Position numbers and translations under genes: made by a program | Notes under the pieces: generated by a model | Seen by the model: only the letters and a program-made list of their open reading frames with translations | Told to the model about the DNA's origin: nothing | Database searches by the model: none | Part shown: positions 9,090-16,994 of the stretch, piece by piece | How positions within the stretch are numbered: position 1 is the stretch's first letter | How the letters are laid out: each line of letters opens with the position of its first letter | DNA from: Nostoc indistinguendum CM1-VF10 | GTDB taxonomy: Bacteria > Cyanobacteriota > Cyanobacteriia > Cyanobacteriales > Nostocaceae | DNA: 51,516 bases | Assembly (NCBI GenBank): GCA_019359215.1 | Contig: JAHHHS010000049.1 | Location: 1 to 51,516 of the forward strand | Reading direction: 5' to 3'

Positions 9090-9620
9090 ATGTACCTAAG
9101 TACTATTGCGTTTGCCAGCAATTGAGGGGAACGTTTCTCTGGATAGATTCATTGTTTCAATGGGTTTCTGCCTTAACAACCTGTGGTTTCCAGACAACAG
9201 AACTGCAACCTTGGGATTTTGGTGCTAAATTCCTGTTTAGTGTAGCAATGATTTTTGGTGGTACTGCGGATTCTACAGTAGGTGTACTGAAGCTAAGGCG
9301 AGTTGTGACACTGTATCGGGCTATATTGTGGCACTTTCAACAATTGTTTTTACAACCTCAAAAATTGATGCAACACAAAATCAATAATGAAGTCTTAACG
9401 GCAGCCAAAGCTTATCGTCGAGTTTTACGCGGCTGCATTCGCTACATTGTGGATAGTTTTACTTGCAATCGGGACTTTTGCATTGCAGCATTTTGTTCCA
9501 CCAGAATATACACTCAACGATATTATTTTAGAAGCCGCTTCTGCATTAGGTAACAAAAATATTCATTTAGCTATTTTAAAAACCATGCAAGTAGCAATTT
9601 TTTGGAGACAATTATTATGA
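9090..9620 (+). pseudogene. TrkH/KtrB-type cation transporter remnant with several frameshifts
   Basis: Three reading frames in succession carry pieces of a Trk-type potassium transporter: ATG 9090 (STIAFASN), then from 9122 RGTFLWIDSLFQWVSALTTC, GFQTTELQPWDFGAKFLFSV, AMIFGGTADSTVGVLKLRRV, and after a one-base shift near 9431 AAFATLWIVLLAIGTFALQH...ILEAASALGN. T-x-x-G-F-x-T-T and the G-G-x-x-x-S-T-x-G-x-K-like motif are selectivity-filter and pore motifs of this superfamily. The N-terminal half is missing and the sequence degenerates after SALGN. The last frame ends in TGA 9618-9620, overlapping the start codon of the next gene. Confidence 0.8.
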
Positions 9621-10849
9621 TCCTGACAAGAATTATTGCAGGGAAATTGCTTGTTTGCATATTTTGGCTGGGAATTTCTTCTTGCACCTCACCAACATCT
9701 GAATCTGCAAACACTAACAATCAAGAAAGAGAAATAACTAAACAAATCAGTGAACAAACTTCTACCAACAATCAAGCGTGTACTCTAGTCAAAGATGGCT
9801 TTGGTTCACAAGGACAGGTAAACCTGCGGGTTGAAGAAGTGGCAACAGGTTTTGAAGTTCCTTGGGGAATAGCTTTTCTGCCAAATCAAGATATGTTAGT
9901 TAGTGAACGACCTGGACGAGTTCGGTTGGTACGAGATGGTAAACTTATTCAAAAACCAGTAGCTACCATTGATGTTACAGAAAGTGGTGAAGGTGGTTTA
10001 CTTGGCATTGCAACTCATCCTAAGTTTGCCGAAAACCGACTTTTTTACGTTTACTACACTGCTGATAGAAATGGTTCACAGGTCAATTGTGTTGAACGAT
10101 GGCAATTATCCCAAAATGGGCTTAGTGCCTCGTCAGACAGAATAATTCTTGATGATATTCCCGTGGCAGTGTATCACAACGGTGGTCGCATTCGCTTTGG
10201 TGCTGATGGAATGCTCTACATTGGGACTGGCGATGCCAGAGATCCGCAAAGTTCCCAGGATGTTAATAGCCTTGCTGGAAAAATTTTGCGTATAACGCCA
10301 GATGGACAAGTACCGCAAGACAATCCGTTTAAAAATCCCGTATATATCACTGGTATTCGCAACACTCAAGGGTTTGATTGGTACGATGCATCAACACTAT
10401 GGGTAACAGATCATGGCCCCAGTGGCGAGTTAGGCAGAAGCGGTCACGATAAAGTCAGCCTAGCAAGAGCAGGCGACAACCTCGGCTGGCCCACCATCTA
10501 CCGTTGTGAATCAGGGGAAGGACTTGTGACTCCTTCCATTGTTTGGCGTGAAGCTTTACCCCCAGGCGGGGCAGCAATTTATACAGGAAATTCTATTCCA
10601 GAATGGAAGGGTAGCTTAATCATTCCTACCCTCCGCTCCGAACACTTGCAGCGTGTTGTCTTTAACCCAGAGTCACCCCAGCAAGTCCAGCGCCATGAGG
10701 TGTATTTACAAGGTAAACACGGACGACTTCGAGAGGCAATTATGGGGCCAGATGGCCAATTGTATATCACAACCAGTAATTGTGATGGGCGAGGAAGTTG
10801 TCCTTCACAGCAAGATAAAATTCTCCGCATTACCCAATCAAAAGATTGA
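9617..10849 (+). CDS. PQQ-dependent sugar dehydrogenase family lipoprotein
   Basis: This secreted beta-propeller protein of the soluble glucose/sorbosone dehydrogenase (YliI-like) family oxidises aldose sugars with PQQ. From ATG 9617 it has 410 residues and a lipoprotein signal with the lipobox I20-S-S-C23, so it should be tethered in the periplasm. Diagnostic blocks are FEVPWGIAFLPNQDMLVSER, EGGLLGIATHPKF, AVYHNGGRIRFGADGMLYIG, GIRNTQGFDW and WVTDHGPSGE. The His in HNGGR and the DHGPSGE loop correspond to the cofactor/active-site region. GGAG lies about 9 bases before ATG 9617, which decides against the in-frame TTG at 9602. Sugar substrate and PQQ use are inferred from the family. Confidence 0.85.
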   Translation: MILTRIIAGKLLVCIFWLGISSCTSPTSESANTNNQEREITKQISEQTSTNNQACTLVKDGFGSQGQVNLRVEEVATGFEVPWGIAFLPNQDMLVSERPGRVRLVRDGKLIQKPVATIDVTESGEGGLLGIATHPKFAENRLFYVYYTADRNGSQVNCVERWQLSQNGLSASSDRIILDDIPVAVYHNGGRIRFGADGMLYIGTGDARDPQSSQDVNSLAGKILRITPDGQVPQDNPFKNPVYITGIRNTQGFDWYDASTLWVTDHGPSGELGRSGHDKVSLARAGDNLGWPTIYRCESGEGLVTPSIVWREALPPGGAAIYTGNSIPEWKGSLIIPTLRSEHLQRVVFNPESPQQVQRHEVYLQGKHGRLREAIMGPDGQLYITTSNCDGRGSCPSQQDKILRITQSKD

Positions 10850-11472
10850 AAATTTCAAAAAGAGGCAAGGGAACAGTTCTTAATGGGGTCATTTCTCTCT
10901 GCTCCCTTCCCCCTCCGTCTTCGTTGAAGACACCTTTAGTCTATAGACCTCTTGCATAAATCAAAAATAAAGAACCCCAGCCCGCGTTTGCTTTACTCAA
11001 ATGCGGGGTGGGGTGTTAGGGACTATTGCAAGAGGTCTTATTTGCGATCGCTGGACTAATTAAAATCCTAATGCCCAAAAATCATAAATGTTTCAATATA
11101 GACGACCTATGTTGTAACTGAGACAGCTACTGTTGCAATAATACCCAGAAGAGAGACAAACATAGGATGGGGAAAATTTAATTTTATTTTATTTATCTGT
11201 TAGGTAGCTTTCACTATTTCAAATGTATACTTTATAATTTATTTTTATTTATTGAATGTATAATCTATTATTCGTTCTTATCTAAATTCACCTCTATTAC
11301 TTATTTCTCGGTTGGGATTGTGGAAGGTGGAGTATCTTCTTTGAAAATATAAGACAGTATCCACTTAGTAATTATTTATTAATAGAGTTAGAAAATTTCT
11401 AATTATTTGAATTTCTACTTTAAAAATCATGAGCCATTATATGAATAGTTCCCATGTTTACGGCACTATCCA
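10850..11472. other. Intergenic: small MITE-like element, then AT-rich leader
   Basis: It holds a 94-bp inverted-repeat element (10945-11038) and then about 430 bases of AT-rich DNA leading to the ATPase gene, with no gene I can support. The long AT-rich lead suggests the promoter region of the ATPase-TPR-xisHI cassette. A strong -10/-35 pair or binding site is not evident. Confidence 0.4.
10945..11038. mobile_element. 94-bp MITE-like element with 12-bp terminal inverted repeats
   Basis: The ends are agacctcttgca at 10945-10956 and tgcaagaggtct at 11027-11038, perfect 12-bp inverted repeats. Inside lies a second palindrome, aaccccagcccgcgtttg against caaatgcggggtggggtg. There is no coding capacity. 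Perfect ends plus small size suit a non-autonomous element or REP-like hairpin. Confidence 0.7.
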
Positions 11473-12765
11473 ATGTCTCAAGACTTATTAAACTCCTTTC
11501 AAGAAGCATACAGCAATCTCGAACTCTTTCCGTTGATGGAACGGAACGAAATGGAAAGATTTCGAGTCGAATATGGCGATGATTTGATTGCAGACCTGAA
11601 TCAATTAGTGGAAGATAGTCCCAATGGAGATGGCAAAATTGTCTTTACAGGACATCGGGGATGTGGTAAGTCTACTTTGTTAGCTGAGTTTAGCCGACAA
11701 ATTCAAAATAAATATTTTGTAGTTCTCTTTTCTATTGCTGACAAAATCGAAATGTCGGCTGTTAATCATATTAATATACTGTTTGCGATCGCAGTTAATT
11801 TAATGACAGAGGCAGAAGCACGCCGAGTTGATATTCCGCAATCTACTAAAGAAGCTCTTTATAAGTGGTTTGCTACTCGCACCCGCACTGAAGAATCAAA
11901 TATACAGATAGAAGCTGGGGTAGGTTTTGACCTCCTAAAGTTGATTAGCTCTAAATTAAAAGCTGATGCTAGCGTTCGGGATGAAATTAAGCAAGAATTT
12001 GAACGCAAGTTATCAGATTTAGTTGCCAGAATTAATGAAATTGCTGCTCTAATTCAAGCTGCAACTAAACAAAACGTTTTAGTCATTATTGATGATTTAG
12101 ATAAACTGGACTTAGGAAGAGTTAACGAAATTTATCGAGATAACATTAAAGCTCTTTGTCAACCAAACTTTCAAATTATTTATACTATCCCGATCGCAGT
12201 ACTTCGGGAAACATTCATCAGTACAATAATTGCCACTGAAACCAACGATCAGGTTGTCGCAATGCCTGTATTAAAAATATTTGATAAAGGTAAAAATCGC
12301 TTTCCTAATGCTGAACCTCGCCCGGAAGCAACAATGATTCTCGGTGAAGTTTTACAAAAGCGGATTTCCAGTGAATTAATTGCAGCAGAAACAGCTAAAA
12401 AAATTGTGATTTACAGTGGTGGCGTGTTGCGAGAGTTAATTCGTATCTCTAAGGAATGTTGTCGCATTTGTTTGCGGACTATCCGAAGAAATCCCTCAGC
12501 CCAAGTTATTATTGACGATAAAATTCTCCTTCAAGCAATCAATAAAATCCGTAATGATTTTTCCATACGTTTAGGAAAGGTTGATACAGATATTTTGCAG
12601 AGTGTCTATGAACAATTTATGCCTAATGACCCCAAACAAGCAGAATTTTTGGATTTACTTCATGGGCTATATGTTCTAGAATATCGCACTGAAGAAACTT
12701 GGTATGATGTTCATCCAATTATTATCGAAAGCCTGAAAAGACAGGGAGCAATTAATGTTAAATGA
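11473..12765 (+). CDS. P-loop ATPase of a split STAND/KAP-like pair
   Basis: A 430-residue ATP-binding protein. Walker A is G60-H-R-G-C-G-K66-S67-T; Walker B is VLVIIDDLDK (202-211), with a hydrophobic sensor-like strand IIYTIPIAVLRE near 235-246. A basic/acidic helical stretch (about 165-200) looks like a coiled segment. The C terminus (about 375-425) is winged-helix-like and ends in WYDVHPIIIESLKRQG. GHRGCGKST-type P-loops followed by this layout are common in bacterial AAA/STAND-related ATPases that act as switches; no effector domain is visible here. The TPR gene starts 11 bases before its stop with its own GGGAG site, so the pair is translationally coupled. Function is unknown; signalling or defence is an inference. 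Confidence 0.7.
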   Translation: MSQDLLNSFQEAYSNLELFPLMERNEMERFRVEYGDDLIADLNQLVEDSPNGDGKIVFTGHRGCGKSTLLAEFSRQIQNKYFVVLFSIADKIEMSAVNHINILFAIAVNLMTEAEARRVDIPQSTKEALYKWFATRTRTEESNIQIEAGVGFDLLKLISSKLKADASVRDEIKQEFERKLSDLVARINEIAALIQAATKQNVLVIIDDLDKLDLGRVNEIYRDNIKALCQPNFQIIYTIPIAVLRETFISTIIATETNDQVVAMPVLKIFDKGKNRFPNAEPRPEATMILGEVLQKRISSELIAAETAKKIVIYSGGVLRELIRISKECCRICLRTIRRNPSAQVIIDDKILLQAINKIRNDFSIRLGKVDTDILQSVYEQFMPNDPKQAEFLDLLHGLYVLEYRTEETWYDVHPIIIESLKRQGAINVK

Positions 12766-14560
12766 AGAATTATTTGATGAGGGAGAAAATCAAGATGCGT
12801 ATGATGATTTAATTGTTTCTATTGAAGCTCAAAAACGGGGATTAAATTTACTGATTGCAGTTTGTGATGATGCTAATTTTCGTGATGAGATTATTGCCCA
12901 ATATGAAGCTGAACTACAACCTGCTTTTCGTGCATATCGAGTAACTTTAGCACGTCAAGAGCCGAGCCTCAAAGCTGCTCTTAACCAACTGGTACAACAA
13001 GAAGAATATCTTCGTCAGCAGAACCCGGCGGTGATTACTGTGACGGGTGCTGAACAACTTTATTTTCTCCGATTGGGAAATGAGCAATCAGAACAAGAGA
13101 AATTTTTTGGTTACTTACAGTGGACAAGGGAGGGATTGCGCGAGTTTCCCTTTGCGATTGTACTTTGGGTAACTAACCAAATTTTAGTGAACCTGATTAA
13201 AAAAGCCCCTGATTTTTGGAGTTGGCGCAACGGGGTATTTCGGTTTGAATCTAAAAAGACAAATGCTATTCCTGGTAAAGAACTAGAACATATACGCTTT
13301 GTTTTTAGAGATACGGAATTAGCCAGCACAGATACTAATGAAGATAACTCCTTTTTCTTGCCCATCCAAGATTTACAAGGGTTAATCGAAAAAGTAGAAC
13401 AGGAACGCGGAACTAAACATCCCACCTTGGCTACTTTATACTCAAGATTAGGCGATATTTACCGTAGCAGATTAGAGCGGGGTGAGTCTCAGAATTATCA
13501 AGAAGAACAAGAACTAGCAATAAAGTACTGGCGTAAGGCGATTGAACTACAAAATGAATCAGGTTTGCAGATAGACTTAGCTACTAACTTCAACAATTTA
13601 GCAGGAATATATCGTGCAACAGGACGTTACAGCGAAGCGGAACCACTATATAAACAAGCTTTAGAACTAACGAAACGCTTGTTAGGAGACAATCACCCTT
13701 CTTTCGCTACTAGCCTGAATAATTTGGCAGGACTCTACAAATCTACTGGACAATATACTAAAGCGGAACTCTTATATCAACAAGCTTTGGAACTGAGGAA
13801 ACACTTGTGGGGAGAAAATCATGCCGATGTCGTTTTCAGTCTCAACGATTTGGCATTACTATATGATGAACAAGAACGTTATAACGAAGCTGAACCCCTG
13901 TATCTGCAAGCATTAGAACTCGAAAAACGTTTGCTTGACGAAAATCATCTTTCTTTGGCTCTTATACTAAATAATTTAGCGCTACTTTATTACCATCAAG
14001 GGCGTTACACTGAAGCTGAACCGTTGTCGCTCCAAGCAATAGAATTAGATAAGCGATTTTTAGGAGAAGAAAATCCTGATGTTGCAACAGATTTACACAA
14101 TTTAGGATTGATATACCGCGCTCAAGGACGCTACGATCAAGCAGAATCTTTATTTTTGGAATCCTTGGAACTTAAAGAGCGTCTATTGCAAAAGGCGCAT
14201 CCGCTTTTAGCAGATACTATCTACGCTCTTAGTTATATGTACAGGGAGCAAGGGCGTTTTAATGAAGCGGAACCTTTATGTATAAAAGCCTTAGAACTTG
14301 ATAAGCACCTATTAGGAGAAAATCATCCCAATGTTGCCGAAAGTCTCAATAATCTGGCAGAAATTTATCGTGAAACTGGACGTTACTGTGAAGCAGAACC
14401 GCTTTATTTGCAGGCTTTAGATATTTGTGAACGAGTCTGGGGTGTAGATCATCTTCGTAGTGTTACTGTTCGTCAAAATCTAGAAAAACTCGCCGCAGCA
14501 ATGCAGAATAATGGAGAATGCGATGTCTTTGACAACCCCTTCGAGGAACGTATTACATAA
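12755..14560 (+). CDS. TPR protein (kinesin-light-chain type repeats) paired with the ATPase
   Basis: This 601-residue partner has two parts. Residues 1 to about 225 form a unique domain with AIVLWVTNQILVNLIKKAPDF followed by WSWRNGVFRF (135-164); such 'rejected-walker' segments occur in STAND-like proteins between receiver and TPR modules. Residues about 255-575 hold seven 42-residue TPRs with the N-N-L-A-x-x-Y-x-x-x-G-R-Y-x-E-A-E-P-L pattern, a typical protein-protein sensor surface. It overlaps the ATPase stop by 11 bases and precedes xisH by 51 bases, suggesting one operon. The last residues (ECDVFDNPFEER) are encoded by a dispersed repeat (14520-14550), so the tail was probably acquired by repeat insertion. 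Confidence 0.7.
   Translation: MLNEELFDEGENQDAYDDLIVSIEAQKRGLNLLIAVCDDANFRDEIIAQYEAELQPAFRAYRVTLARQEPSLKAALNQLVQQEEYLRQQNPAVITVTGAEQLYFLRLGNEQSEQEKFFGYLQWTREGLREFPFAIVLWVTNQILVNLIKKAPDFWSWRNGVFRFESKKTNAIPGKELEHIRFVFRDTELASTDTNEDNSFFLPIQDLQGLIEKVEQERGTKHPTLATLYSRLGDIYRSRLERGESQNYQEEQELAIKYWRKAIELQNESGLQIDLATNFNNLAGIYRATGRYSEAEPLYKQALELTKRLLGDNHPSFATSLNNLAGLYKSTGQYTKAELLYQQALELRKHLWGENHADVVFSLNDLALLYDEQERYNEAEPLYLQALELEKRLLDENHLSLALILNNLALLYYHQGRYTEAEPLSLQAIELDKRFLGEENPDVATDLHNLGLIYRAQGRYDQAESLFLESLELKERLLQKAHPLLADTIYALSYMYREQGRFNEAEPLCIKALELDKHLLGENHPNVAESLNNLAEIYRETGRYCEAEPLYLQALDICERVWGVDHLRSVTVRQNLEKLAAAMQNNGECDVFDNPFEERIT
14520..14550 (+). repeat. Palindromic repeat family B copy at the end of the TPR gene
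   Basis: gcgatgtctttgacaacccc then ttcgaggaacg. It matches 33927-33957 at 28 of 31 bases as read by eye. It encodes the C-terminal tail of the TPR protein. Confidence 0.7.
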
Positions 14561-14611
14561 AACAAAAACATTATTTTGGGTTAATCTGGCCCTAAATCTA
14601 GAGATAGCAAA

Positions 14612-15028
14612 ATGGCTAAAGATGTTTTTCATGAACAGGTTAAAAAAGCATTAATTAAAGATGAGTGGATAATTACTCACGATCCTTTTATAATTCGTAT
14701 TAGTGAAGCAATTAAACTACAAATAGATTTAGCGGCTGAAAATTCTATTGCCGCAGAACGTAATACAGAGAAAATAGCTGTTGAAATTAAGAGTTTTATT
14801 GCAGATTCAGATATTAGTGAATTTCATACTGCACTTGGACAATATCTAAATTACTGCCAAGCTCTCGAAGAACAAGAAGCAGACAGAATTGGATACTTAG
14901 CTGTCCCTAGCGAAACCTATCAAAATTTTTTTCAACTTCCCTTCGTCCAACGTGCCCTTCAACGTTACCAAGTTAAGTTAATAGTCTATGATCCTAGACA
15001 GGAGGAGATTCGGCAATGGATAAGATAA
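14612..15028 (+). CDS. xisH: XisH-type fdxN-element excision controlling factor
   Basis: This 138-residue XisH homologue opens with MAKDVFHEQVKKALIKDEWI, typical of the family. XisH is required with XisF and XisI for developmental excision of the nifD-adjacent fdxN element in Anabaena; many genomes carry further XisHI pairs of unknown role. The sequence shows a nuclease-like signature: D39 in QIDLAAE and E58-x-K60 in VEIKSF, i.e. the D...E-x-K spacing of PD-(D/E)XK folds, with Q77-Y downstream. xisI starts 13 bases before its stop. No excision element or recombinase lies nearby, so an fdxN role at this locus is unlikely. ATG 14612 follows a GAGA-type site. Confidence 0.9.
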   Translation: MAKDVFHEQVKKALIKDEWIITHDPFIIRISEAIKLQIDLAAENSIAAERNTEKIAVEIKSFIADSDISEFHTALGQYLNYCQALEEQEADRIGYLAVPSETYQNFFQLPFVQRALQRYQVKLIVYDPRQEEIRQWIR

Positions 15029-15351
15029 AACATTATCGACAACTAATAAAACAAATATTGACAGAACATGCACAAAATATCAATAACACGGATACAGTCA
15101 ATTCACAACTAATTATTGATAGTGAAAATGACCATTATCAATTAGCTTATGTTGGCTGGCAAGGAGATAAGCGGGTGTTTGGCCCAGTCATGCATTTTGA
15201 TATTCAAAATGGTAAAATATGGATTCAGTATAACGGTACAGAAGAGTCTGTTGCTGAACGATTGGTTGAGTTAGGTGTACCCACTTCTGATATTGTCATT
15301 GGGTTTCATTCTCCTTTTAAACGCCAATTTACTTCTTATGCCGTCGAGTAA
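15016..15351 (+). CDS. xisI: XisI-type fdxN-element excision controlling factor
   Basis: This 111-residue XisI homologue includes the signature DKIKHYRQLIKQILTEHA, LAYVGWQGDKRVFGPVMHFD and DIVIGFHSPFKRQFTSYAV. XisI proteins form a compact alpha/beta fold and are nearly always encoded right after xisH; the pair is thought to act together. The start at 15016 is set by a strong GGAGGAG (15001-15007) 8 bases upstream and overlaps the xisH end by 13 bases, so translation is coupled. It closes the four-gene cassette; the next gene is on the other strand. Confidence 0.92.
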   Translation: MDKIKHYRQLIKQILTEHAQNINNTDTVNSQLIIDSENDHYQLAYVGWQGDKRVFGPVMHFDIQNGKIWIQYNGTEESVAERLVELGVPTSDIVIGFHSPFKRQFTSYAVE

Positions 15352-15608
15352 AAATATTTTCAACTCAAGTGATGAATACATTAATATTGATTGAACAGCA
15401 GTAAGTGGTGCGATCGCTTCCTCTAGAACCCTGACTTTTTCAACAAGTCTGAATGAGGTGTAGTAGAAAGCGCGATCGCACTCAACAATAACTAATAACT
15501 TGAGCTATAGTACACTGTGGCCCAAATTTACCTACTTTCTTTTAACAAGGAGATTTTTGCCCCAAATCTTGTTATTTGAGATGGTAGCTAGATTTACGTT
15601 GTGCTCTA

Positions 15609-16682
15609 CTAGCGAACCCCAACAAAACCAGCTTGCTCAATTGCCCTTTGCCCCTGGTCAGTTAATAAAAGTTTGGCATAAGCATCCCCAATCTGCTGTT
15701 CCCGACCTTTATTTTGCTTAATAATCACAAACAAGTTAGCAATCATAGGATAGCTACCATTTTTGACAGCCTGAGTATTTAGCTGGTTGCGCTGACGTAG
15801 ACATTGCTCAGGTGATACCAAAGGTTCGCTATAGGGAGGAATTAGCTGACTAGAAGTCTGTCCCAATGGCAAAGTCTTCACACTACATTGAGGTAATACT
15901 GAACGGGCAGAAGCATAATAGACACCACCAGGGGTTTTACTGAGTTGCCGCACTGCCTCTGTAGTAGAGTAGACATACTCTACATTAGAGCTAAGTGCTT
16001 GCCCCTTCAAGTCGCTGTTGCTAGAGAATATTATTGTATCTGCGTCTTCTGGTCGTTGAGATAAAGGTGTAATACGTAGGTTTGGCCCACCTATTTGGTT
16101 CCAGTTAGTAATTTTCCCTAAATAAATCTGCTGCAATTGATCAACAGTTAAACCAGGCAGATTGAGTGATGGGTTGACTACCACTGCGATCGCATCCCTA
16201 CCAACCTGACGTTGCTCAAGGGTGAAGCCTCGCTCTTTTGCAATAGCTCGTTCTTCATCTGTAAGGGGACGAGAGGACTGAGCAAAGTCTAGTTTTCCAT
16301 CAAGTAACATCCGAATGCCGGAGCTAGAACCAGGGCTACCATTAACAGGGTCTACATAACGTAATTGTAGTTCCGGGCGATCGCTCTGGATCTGAGAATC
16401 TACCAATTGCCGGATAGATGCCCAAGCTGTACTACCTCCGTAGTTAAATGAGGCAGTGGGGACATTAGTAACTGTCTGAAAAGTTGATGCAGTACTAGAG
16501 AGGCTATTGAAATTTTGATTAGAGGGACTAACGCTGTTACGGGAAGCTAAATTCGGCTTGAGTAACCACCAAAGCAGTCCGCCAATAACCATAAGTGTCA
16601 GTACTTTACCAATAACCAAACCTTTAAGAAAGAGGGCGATTTCACCGTTAATTAAAGCTTTTCTTTGATTTGTATTGTCCAT
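15609..16682 (-). CDS. Membrane-anchored phosphate-binding-type (PBP-like) protein
   Basis: This 357-residue protein has a single N-terminal hydrophobic anchor (about 21-43: KGLVIGKVLTLMVIGGLLWW). It is followed by a Ser/Asn-rich linker and a PstS-family periplasmic binding domain: FNYGGSTAWASIR, PGSSSGIRMLLDGKLDFAQS, the RPLTDEE loop and TVDQLQQIYLGKITNWNQIG. These are family motifs for phosphate or related oxyanion binding. There is no pstCAB nearby. It lies downstream of a Ser/Thr kinase on the same strand (gap about 270 bases), and in cyanobacteria such binding domains often accompany kinases, so a sensory role is an inference at least as good as transport. Confidence 0.8.
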   Translation of the reverse strand: MDNTNQRKALINGEIALFLKGLVIGKVLTLMVIGGLLWWLLKPNLASRNSVSPSNQNFNSLSSTASTFQTVTNVPTASFNYGGSTAWASIRQLVDSQIQSDRPELQLRYVDPVNGSPGSSSGIRMLLDGKLDFAQSSRPLTDEERAIAKERGFTLEQRQVGRDAIAVVVNPSLNLPGLTVDQLQQIYLGKITNWNQIGGPNLRITPLSQRPEDADTIIFSSNSDLKGQALSSNVEYVYSTTEAVRQLSKTPGGVYYASARSVLPQCSVKTLPLGQTSSQLIPPYSEPLVSPEQCLRQRNQLNTQAVKNGSYPMIANLFVIIKQNKGREQQIGDAYAKLLLTDQGQRAIEQAGFVGVR

Positions 16683-16899
16683 ATCTTTAAATCTTGTTTA
16701 TTCTATTTATCCTACAGGAATCTATAAATATTGAGGTTAAGAGCAAATCTGGAATAAACCAGTTAATAGCGGATTTTATCTGATTGTTGGTAGATGATTA
16801 ATTCTTCCTAATGTAGTATGAATAAATTTGCTCTTTGGTAGCCTTTGCAATGGTGGAATTGCTCTTATTGACTCCTCTGTAAGCTGCTGATTTAGCTAC

Positions 16900-16994
16900 T
16901 AGTACCACAAGGCAAAAGTCAAAAGTCAAAAGTATTATGGAATAAGCTCTTTAAGGATTTTCAATGGTTGCTCTATTTACGCCGTAACGTACTA
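16900..16994. mobile_element. 95-bp MITE-like element, copy 1 (overlaps the kinase 3' end)
   Basis: The ends are tagtaccacaaggc and gccgtaacgtacta, imperfect inverted repeats. Two other copies of exactly 95 bp lie at 35193-35287 and 44867-44961, sharing aatggttgctctatttacgc and ggcaaaagtcaaaag. On the minus strand the element runs through the last 13 codons and the stop of the Ser/Thr kinase. Confidence 0.85.

Noticed and set aside
8930..9121. 63-codon minus-strand frame
   Set aside because: It lies antisense to the ASRT and TrkH relics, which explain the open frame.
11107..11160. 18-codon hydrophobic minus-strand peptide (MFVSLLGIIATVAVSVTT)
   Set aside because: Looks like a membrane peptide but has no ribosome site and is too short to support.
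14612..15351. fdxN-type excision element borders
   Set aside because: No site-specific recombinase and no matching direct repeats seen around xisH/xisI.
15508..15614. Fourth copy of the 95-bp element
   Set aside because: Only tagtacactgtggc resembles an end; the other end does not match.
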